Positions 28,870-35,377 of a DNA stretch of 35,377 nt are shown piece by piece; the stretch's first letter is position 1; the number at the start of each line of letters is the position of its first letter. The position numbers and the translations under genes are program-made. Below the pieces are notes generated by a model. The model saw only the letters and a program-made list of their open reading frames with translations, did not search any database and had not been told where the DNA came from. Source of the DNA: Dunaliella salina. Taxonomy: Eukaryota > Chlorophyta > Chlorophyceae > Chlamydomonadales > Dunaliellaceae. The stretch lies in assembly GCA_002284615.2 (NCBI GenBank), contig MU069549.1, positions 355,162 through 390,538 on the forward strand. Direction: 5' to 3'.

Positions 28870-31800
28870 TCAGCGCGCCCCTTGCCTCTTGAGCTTCCGG
28901 TTCGCCACACTCCCTTTCCGATCCGCAGCACCACCATTTCCACCACCACCACCACCACCACCACCATCACCACCACCATTGCCATCGCCACCATGGACAC
29001 GGAACCCCGGGCCTTGACTGCCGCTGTCATTTGCTGAGAACAGGCGAGGACGTGAGGCACGTGGCGTTCGAGCGTGCCCAGCAAATGGCGGCACTCCATC
29101 CCCCTGAGGCAGAGGAAGTGCGCAATCCACGTGCTCAATTCCGCGCGCAGTCGCAGCAGCCACTGAGCTATGTGGTGATGGACGCACGAGTGGTACAGGC
29201 ATGCTTGGTGAAGACACTCTCGAGGGCAAAGAGTCGCAGAGTGGCAGATGGGATTGCTGCAGCTGTGGCTGCTGCTGCTGCTGCCATTCAGGCAGCGACC
29301 CCAAGCCCAACTTTCGGAAGGCGCCATTGGACAGAGGGTGCGTGGGCTTCTGAAAAGTACCATCGGGCAGTGGGTGCGTGGCCTGTGAAAGACGAGACGA
29401 GCCTCCTGCTGCGTTACTGCCGGTGCTGCGGTTGCGGTGGTCGCTAGTGCTGCGATTGTTATGGTTGCTAGCGCTGCGGTTGCTATGGTTGCTACTACTG
29501 CGGGTGCTGTGGTCGCTGCGGCCCCTCCTCCTGGTGCGTGTACCACTGCCAGGGTCTACCCCCTGGCTGGTAGAAATGGCCTGTGCAGAGTTAGGCGAGC
29601 CTCCTGCTGCGTTACTGCTATTGCTGCGGTTGCTGTGGTCGCTGCGGCCTCTCCTCTTGGTGCGCGCACCATTGCCAGGGTTTACTCCCTGGCTGCTGCC
29701 GACGCCGCTGCTGCTGCTGCTCGCTGAGCTTGTGAGTGCGCCACCATCCACACCTGCAAGTGCGCATAATGTGTCCAAGGTGGGCATGACGATTTTGGGT
29801 GATGTGTGCAAGTATCAAGTGAGTAGCGAGTAGGGAGCAAGTAATTAGCAATGAGTGAGGACCAGGTGCAAGTGGTGTAATGCATGATGTGTCTGCATGG
29901 TGGGCATGCTGTGTTTGAGTGATGTGTGCAAGGTACGTGTGTTTTTGACATGTAAAGGAGGTCTCCATGATGCCCATGAGATGCCCATAATGCCGCGTAA
30001 GTTGTATGGTGTGTGTATGGTGGTGTGTGTATGGTGCATGGTGTTTTCATGATGCGCATGATGCTTGCATGATGCTATGGTTGATGTGTGTGCAAGGTAC
30101 GCATGATGTGTTTCAGTGGTGTGTGCGAGTAACTGCTTGGTTTACAATGCTGAGGTTGGGTGATGTCAAATCCAGACTTTACAGCAAACAGGTTCTCAAC
30201 AACTGGTGGCGAGTTGCTGAGGCAGCCTAAGAACAAAGGTTACCGACTAACAAACTGTCTGCTCTACTATGATTCAGCAATAACCACAATTCATGACAGA
30301 GTAACGAGGGTTCATGGTATGCTAAGTGATGTGTTCAAGATGCACATGGTGCGCGCATGATGCGCACATGCATGATGCGCATATGCATGAGAAGCACGAA
30401 CATGATGCTGTGTATGGTGTGTGCAATGTGTGTCATGATGCGTCTACGTTTTGTTGAATGGTATGATCATTTTGGACATGGTGTGTGCACACCGCATTTG
30501 TGATCCGCTTCGGCAGTATCCACGGCTCCAAGGCTATCTTCCCAGCTGGTGCTGGGTGCCGCTGCCGCATGAGTCCAGCAATATGGATGCAGTTGCTTAA
30601 ACAAAAAAGGCTTAAAGCCCCCAACCCCATTCCAAAAATGGATGACATCCTGCTGGACATGTTTTATCCATTTCTGAATGTGAGGGATTGCTTGTTTGAG
30701 GGTAAGGGCTAGTCTGGCATGTTTGGGACAAGTGGGACACTTGGAAGTGGCTCAGGTGGAGCTCCGTGCATCAGAAACAGGCATTCTTCCATTTGGGCGC
30801 GCCAGTGCATGCCTTGAGGTGGCAAATATTTCCCTTTTAATATTTGAGCAATTAAGGAGCATAAGGTGTGCCTGATACCTGCACCTCTCCGTCACCCCTG
30901 GTGATGGCCATTCTTAGTGGGACCTCGCTCAGGCCCACACTGCAGCAGCGAGTGTTTGGGAAGCCTGCTGGTAATATTGCAGGATTTTGAGTTGTGGGGA
31001 GGACCCCTGATGCTCGTCGGATTTTCATCGCACGGACAGGCACGCACAACCGGGGAGGTATAGCAACTGGAGCTTTTCACAGCTACTGGAGTTTTTCAGT
31101 CACAAGTTTTTGCTCGTGGGGACACATCCAGTTTTGGGGCAGCCCCGTGTTTTGGTAAATGTGATGCTGTTTTAATCGACACAAATCTAACACTTGCAGC
31201 CTTGCATCTGTGGCTGTCAGCGGAAATTTGAACGATTGGAAGTCCAAGCACTCTTCTAACACCCCGCTGAAGCAATTACATTTCATTAATCATTAATGGT
31301 AAGGTGTTCCTTATCGTCATCACTCTTGGCTGACTTTTGAGCGCCTCCTGAGACAGGCCCCCGCCAGCTCGCTGCAAGTGGCCACCTGTGCACTCAGGGC
31401 GCATTTTGGGGTCCATCTGCAGGCTTAGGGTGCAGCTAGAGGGTTAGGGCAGACAGGGGATGGGTTTCGCTGACTGAGCGCACAAACATGCAGGCCTTGC
31501 ACACAGCATAGTTTACCAAATGGGACCAGCTCAGCGCTGAAAAATTGCTTTCTTAACTAGCTTTCAGGTGTTGTGCTCAGAACTGGCAGATGTGGCCCGG
31601 CTGGCAAGAGGCAGGATATCACACAGGGATCGGAGGGCTGACTTTAAAAGCCTTCATTTATTTGTTCCTTCCCCATCTTTCCCTTTCTTCTCTTCTTCCC
31701 CCAGCTGCTCATCTTCAAGCAGGTGGGAAACGTGTTACTATTCCTAAAATAAATCTTAACAGCTTTTAACAACACTCATCATTTTTAATATCATCATCAC

Positions 31801-32669
31801 TACCATTGTGGGCCAGCCTGAATATGGATCACTCGTGGATTCAAACAGCCCATTAAGTTGTACAAGAGTCAAAAATAGGACAAGAGTCAAAAAGATGGAC
31901 GGAAAAGCAGTGTGGGCAAAGTAAGCACACCATTATCATGATAAGACACAACTTTTGGCACTAGAAATTTACAGAGGGGGAACAGAAAAAGAATACAAGG
32001 GACGCCCAGGCGTTTGGTGAGGAAGAAGTGAGGAGCATGAGGAGCGACAGCTGGATGGTTTTACCACAGCGAGGAGGTCTTCAAGCTGTGGCTTGTCCCC
32101 TGGCAGAGCATCCACTCTTTTACTCATTCTTGTACTTTTGTACTTCAGCCTAGCGGTCATGCGTTTGGACTGATGGCTAGTGTGGCTTGACCCTTGGGAG
32201 AGCACCCACATTTTCACTGAAGCTTTTACTTTCGACTAGCAGTCATGCGTTTCGACTGATGGCTACTCTCTTGTGATCTTATGATCCTTATCCCCTGTCA
32301 GAGCACCCACACTTTCACTTGAGCTTTTACTCTAGCCCAGCAGTCATGCGTCAGGACCGACGGCTGCTTTCTTGTTAATGTCACAACCCACGTCCCCTGG
32401 CAGAGCACCCAAACCCTCCCTCATGCGCACGCACTGCATGACTCTCCAAGGCCAAAAGTTGACCAAAAGTGCTCACATTTAAGTTATGGCATGCCTCGCG
32501 CATCCCTCTTTTGGAAAATGTACCTGGGAAGTGCTCCTTGAGCGAAAATGAAGATGGGGGCTTGGAGGTCACCCACTCCTTGAAGATGTTCTTGCCCACC
32601 CTGACCCAGCCAAACCACCAATGACCCGGAACCTTTTGCAATGGTGTCAGCTGTATCACTGCTACACAC
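28870..32669 (-). CDS. Tentative four-exon gene with a Ser/Arg/Asn/Gly-rich tail (partial)
   Basis: Exons on the minus strand: 32524-32669, 30879-31066, 30493-30595 and 28870-29753, with GT..AG borders and fully matching phases (2-1, 1-0, 0-1, 1-stop), about 439 residues. The first reads GHWWFGWVRVGKNIFKEWVT, the second GFPNTRCCSVGLSEVPLRMA and ends GDGEVQ at a good donor. The third is weak. The long last exon is low complexity: RRGRSDHSNRSNSSNAAGGS occurs twice as a diverged internal duplication, then a Gln run, then a Gly run encoded by (CCA)n (28930-28985). The tail suggests a disordered nuclear or RNA-binding protein. The first two exons are the most credible; joining all four into one gene is inference. 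5' exons are missing. Confidence 0.4.
28930..28985. repeat. (CCA)n microsatellite
   Basis: CCACCA units with a few substitutions; on the minus strand they encode a Gly run in the tentative gene. Confidence 0.9.
29760..30480. repeat. Degenerate satellite rich in GATGTGTGCAAG and CATGATGCG
   Basis: Units containing GGGTGATGTGTGCAAG, GGTGGGCATG and GCATGATGTGTC recur irregularly (29765-30115 and 30300-30470). They are split by about 170 bases of unrelated AT-rich sequence at 30130-30300. They lie in the putative intron between 29753 and 30493. Confidence 0.65.
31070..32090. other. No firm gene; putative intron
   Basis: A minus-strand frame around 31200-31270 (GVLEECLDFQSFKFPL) looks coding but has neither a usable donor nor the right phase to join its neighbours. 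Confidence 0.4.
32090..32425. repeat. About 95-base tandem repeat, three and a half units
   Basis: GTCCCCTGGCAGAGCAYCCA, TTTTACT...AGCCYAGCRGTCATGCG and GACTGATGGCTA recur in order, with the anchor near 32095, 32190, 32292 and 32392. Confidence 0.8.
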
Positions 32670-32674
32670 CTGAG

Positions 32675-34249
32675 GGTAGAATTGACAAAATGGTGTAGGG
32701 GGGAAACTCCTGTTTTTAACTGCACTGCTCCTTTTTTCCCTTGTGAATACCCTCGCTCACACACCCAGCTGATCCCCCCACAACTTTTCCTGCTGAGTTG
32801 TGCCTGTAAACTTGCAGAACATGATTGCTAATTGCTAATGTAGGACATAAATGCATGGTGTACTTTGGGGAAGGCCAGGCTCATTAAATTTTCTTGCAAC
32901 ACTCCTCACCCCCAGTGGTAAAGTTAGGACCCTCTCAGACACAGCTCTGAGGCTGCCACGTGCGATGCCTCTTTGAGGCTCAGGGTAAGTGAATAAGGGG
33001 CCTTGGCTTATCTTGTCACGTGCCACGCGCACTTCATCTTTGTTACTTAAGCCAACGTGGAAGAGCCAACGCTCAGGTTGTGACACGACACACGCAAGCG
33101 GAATCAATCTTTCTAGACTATGCCAATGGTCAGATTTACGTGCCGATTTCATAGTCAGCATCTTCTGGCCCTTAATCATCTCCCAAATGCTGGACCTTTT
33201 TGAAGGTTAATATGATTCAAACACTCATTGGCATACCTTTCACCACTCCACCTGGAGCAGCTCCTTCTCCCAAGGGTTACTGCAGGAGCAGCCTCTTGAG
33301 AGCACAGTATACACGAGCACATCAGCTTTGTGGCAGCGTTGGGTGAGTTCAAAATTGTTGAATGCTTAGCAGGCTTTCCATAATGCTAAATCATAAGGAG
33401 GAATGATGTGAGGAATCATATCATTCCCCCTTATAATCATTTTTCCTGTTACTATTCCCCCCAGGCAGACACTCGTTGCATTTGCCATGCTTCATGCCCC
33501 CATCACTTTGATCTACACGGCTCACCACCAACATGCGCTTCCTCATCGTCAGGGTTACAAGGTTACAAGGTAGAAAGGCCTCCAGTCAAAACGACTGAGC
33601 GCTAGCTTGATCATAAAAATAGAGAATTTCATGAAGACTACTCATCGTCAAGCTATCTCATCAGGGCTCCCCACAATGGTGCACTTTCAGTGACCAAGCA
33701 CTCAAGGTTTCGGCAGTTGCCATGCAGCCTGCGCATCAGCTTACCTTGCACATGCGCTGCCTCGTGAAGGCTTGGTGTGTTCAAGCGGATGGATGCCCAT
33801 GACGCCATCCCCTGCAATCATAGGTAGGAGCGTGAGCAGCCATGAAGATGCTGAGTTCTGGGATCAAATGGAAGAGCGGCAAGCAACCATGATGATGCCA
33901 AACCCTGAAATTGCAAAGAAGTATAAGCAACCACAGATGCTGTAGCTTGCACATGTATGGAGGAAAAATTTTTTTTTTCAATGGTTAAAATCCTGCTGTC
34001 GTGAAGGCATGTTACCGCCCATTACGTCAAGTGATCTTGATCTAGGTCACTCTACAACAGCTAAAGAATAGGATGGGTAATAGGGACGATCATAATGGAG
34101 GCCAAGAATGGAACCTATCCGACCCAGAGGGAAAGAGAGAAGAAATAGGGAGGAAAATGATTGTTGTGACTACCTCATGGAGGAACATCAATTGGGTTGG
34201 TCAATTCGGTGCGTATACGGCGCATTTTTGGCAGTTTGAGGTGTGAATT
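32675..34249. other. No firm gene
   Basis: Frames at 32835-33179 (minus) and 32989-33210 (plus) overlap and are equally plausible, so neither is called. Confidence 0.4.
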
Positions 34250-34303
34250 TTGTCTAACAAAGGAAATGGCCAACTCTTGTTCAAAATAGAGACTTGGTTG
34301 CCC

Positions 34304-34516
34304 AAGGGTGGCCAGCATGGGGATCCAGCTGATCAGGGGATACAGAAATGGGTTGCCCTAACAAAGAGGACACCTCTCACCAGTCCCATGTATCATGCGG
34401 CGACGCTGCAAAGGGCCCTCCAGGAATCCTCACAGAAGTCCTGGGTTTTTCGACTTTGCTCAGGTGTCCTTGTGCAGGCAGACACAGCTAAGTACCCTAC
34501 CCTCACCTTCCCTCAG
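34304..34516 (+). CDS. Possible internal exon on the plus strand
   Basis: An open plus-strand frame reads GGQHGDPADQGIQKWVALTK, then MYHAATLQRALQESSQKSWV, and ends TLTFPQ at CCTCAG|GTAATC, a good donor. A second possible donor is GCTCAG|GTGTCC at 34464. The acceptor is uncertain (AG near 34304). No family recognised. Confidence 0.35.
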
Positions 34517-34519
34517 GTA

Positions 34520-35203
34520 ATCATGCCTTCAGTGCTGTGCTGTGCGGCGACCAAATGAAACCTCCCTTGCCCGAACCCGTTAGGCGGTGATTCATTTAGT
34601 AGCCACCCAATACTAAAGAAAAAGTGGACCACTGTGGAGACAGAAAGCCAATCTGTTTGCAGTGGATCGTTTCTGATGTGGCAGAAAGCCATTGCGCTCG
34701 CAGTGAGTTGTGGTGCAGAGTGATTGCGCTGTGTTGAAAACTGCACTTCCGGGTGATTTTGTGCACCCCTCGAAACATTATCCTTCACAATCCAACACCA
34801 CTCCCGAACCCATCTCGACAGCCAGTCTGTCCTATTCAGCACATTGTTGCAGGGCCGCTAGCCCTTTTTTCATCCTCGATGTTATCCAAAAAAGTGTTTC
34901 CACCCCCCCCCACACTTCTGTGCAGCCCATCTAATAATAATCCTTTTATTGTTGCACTGTCATCCCACAAAAACACTTTCTTATTTTGGCAGTATGCTCT
35001 GAAACATTGTGTAAGCTGGAGGGCATTAAAACGTCATCTTTGTGGGATGATTTTTGATTTTCAGTTCTACACTTGGTGAGGGCATAGGGTGCACGCTGTG
35101 TGAAAAAGTCAAGGAGTGCTGCCTCGAGCATGCTTTAATGGTCGTTCAGCAACCACTGCTCCTTGACTAATCTTTTTGACTTCCTTCTTCTATTTATCTT
35201 TTT
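34520..35203. other. No gene seen
   Basis: AT-rich, probably intronic if the two plus-strand exons on either side belong together. Confidence 0.35.
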
Positions 35204-35206
35204 CAG

Positions 35207-35274
35207 TGTGAATCATTTTGCACAGAGCCGCAGCGACAGCAAACCCTCAGGCAAACGCTGTGTTCAAACAGATG
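35207..35274 (+). CDS. Possible exon after a strong plus-strand acceptor
   Basis: A long pyrimidine-rich tract (TTCCTTCTTCTATTTATCTT and TTTCAG) ends at 35206. Two frames stay open for about 22-28 codons before a stop; which is used is unknown. Confidence 0.2.
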
Positions 35275-35305
35275 GCTAGCATCCCTGAATTGATATGGTT
35301 GATTG

Positions 35306-35306
<1 letters not shown>

Positions 35307-35377
<71 letters not shown>
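35307..35377. repeat. (CA)n microsatellite at the window edge
   Basis: An uninterrupted AC/CA run to the last base; its full length is not visible. Confidence 0.97.

Noticed and set aside
28734..29546. 270-codon minus-strand frame (Ala/Thr/Val-rich)
   Set aside because: It is an alternative frame of the Ser/Arg-rich exon; that frame has the duplicated RRGRSDHS units and a plausible acceptor.
29031..29833. Leu/Arg/Ala-rich plus-strand frames
   Set aside because: They are the antisense of the low-complexity exon.

Overview
The window looks like nuclear DNA from a eukaryote, most likely a green alga. It has no operons or bacterial gene packing. Real coding sequence is cut into short exons with GT..AG borders and introns of about 50 to 2,900 bases. 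One gene encodes a Pro/Ser-rich linker of the kind seen in green-algal wall and adhesion proteins. The non-LTR retrotransposon families with a C-terminal RNase H also have an algal feel. The lineage is my inference; no marker gene settles it. All exon models below were derived by eye from splice signals, matching phase and open frames.

Layout. 1-606: two 3' ends of one LINE family (called LINE-B here) in opposite orientation. About 2930-1697, minus strand: a six-exon fragment of a membrane protein with a Pro-rich linker, a SEA-like ectodomain and a C-terminal hydrophobic segment. 3092-3719: a small TA-flanked inverted-repeat transposon. 4185-5215: a dispersed repeat (family C) and a relic of a second LINE family (LINE-A). 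6460-7095: three roughly 200-base tandem repeats. 17421-7169, minus strand: the best gene of the window, ten exons encoding a propeller-like ectodomain, a coiled coil, one membrane segment and a short tail. Its introns hold several satellites, a 316-base LTR-flanked mini-element, family C copies, an assembly gap and a long hairpin.

18396-27580 is a retrotransposon graveyard: LINE-A relics, two LINE-B copies, a tRNA-derived SINE and a related LINE-B2 fragment nested inside the second LINE-B copy with intact target duplications, and LINE-B 3' ends. The second LINE-B copy encodes a domain resembling the PCIF1-type adenine methyltransferase fold directly ahead of RNase H, which is the most unusual coding content here.

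27661-35377: a GC-rich terminal exon, a tentative four-exon minus-strand gene ending in a Ser/Arg/Asn/Gly-rich tail, several tandem repeats, two weak plus-strand exons, and a CA microsatellite running off the right edge.

The genes show no shared pathway. The two best ones, both on the minus strand, encode predicted surface or membrane proteins. The repeats suggest a LINE machinery that also moved a SINE sharing its 3' tail.
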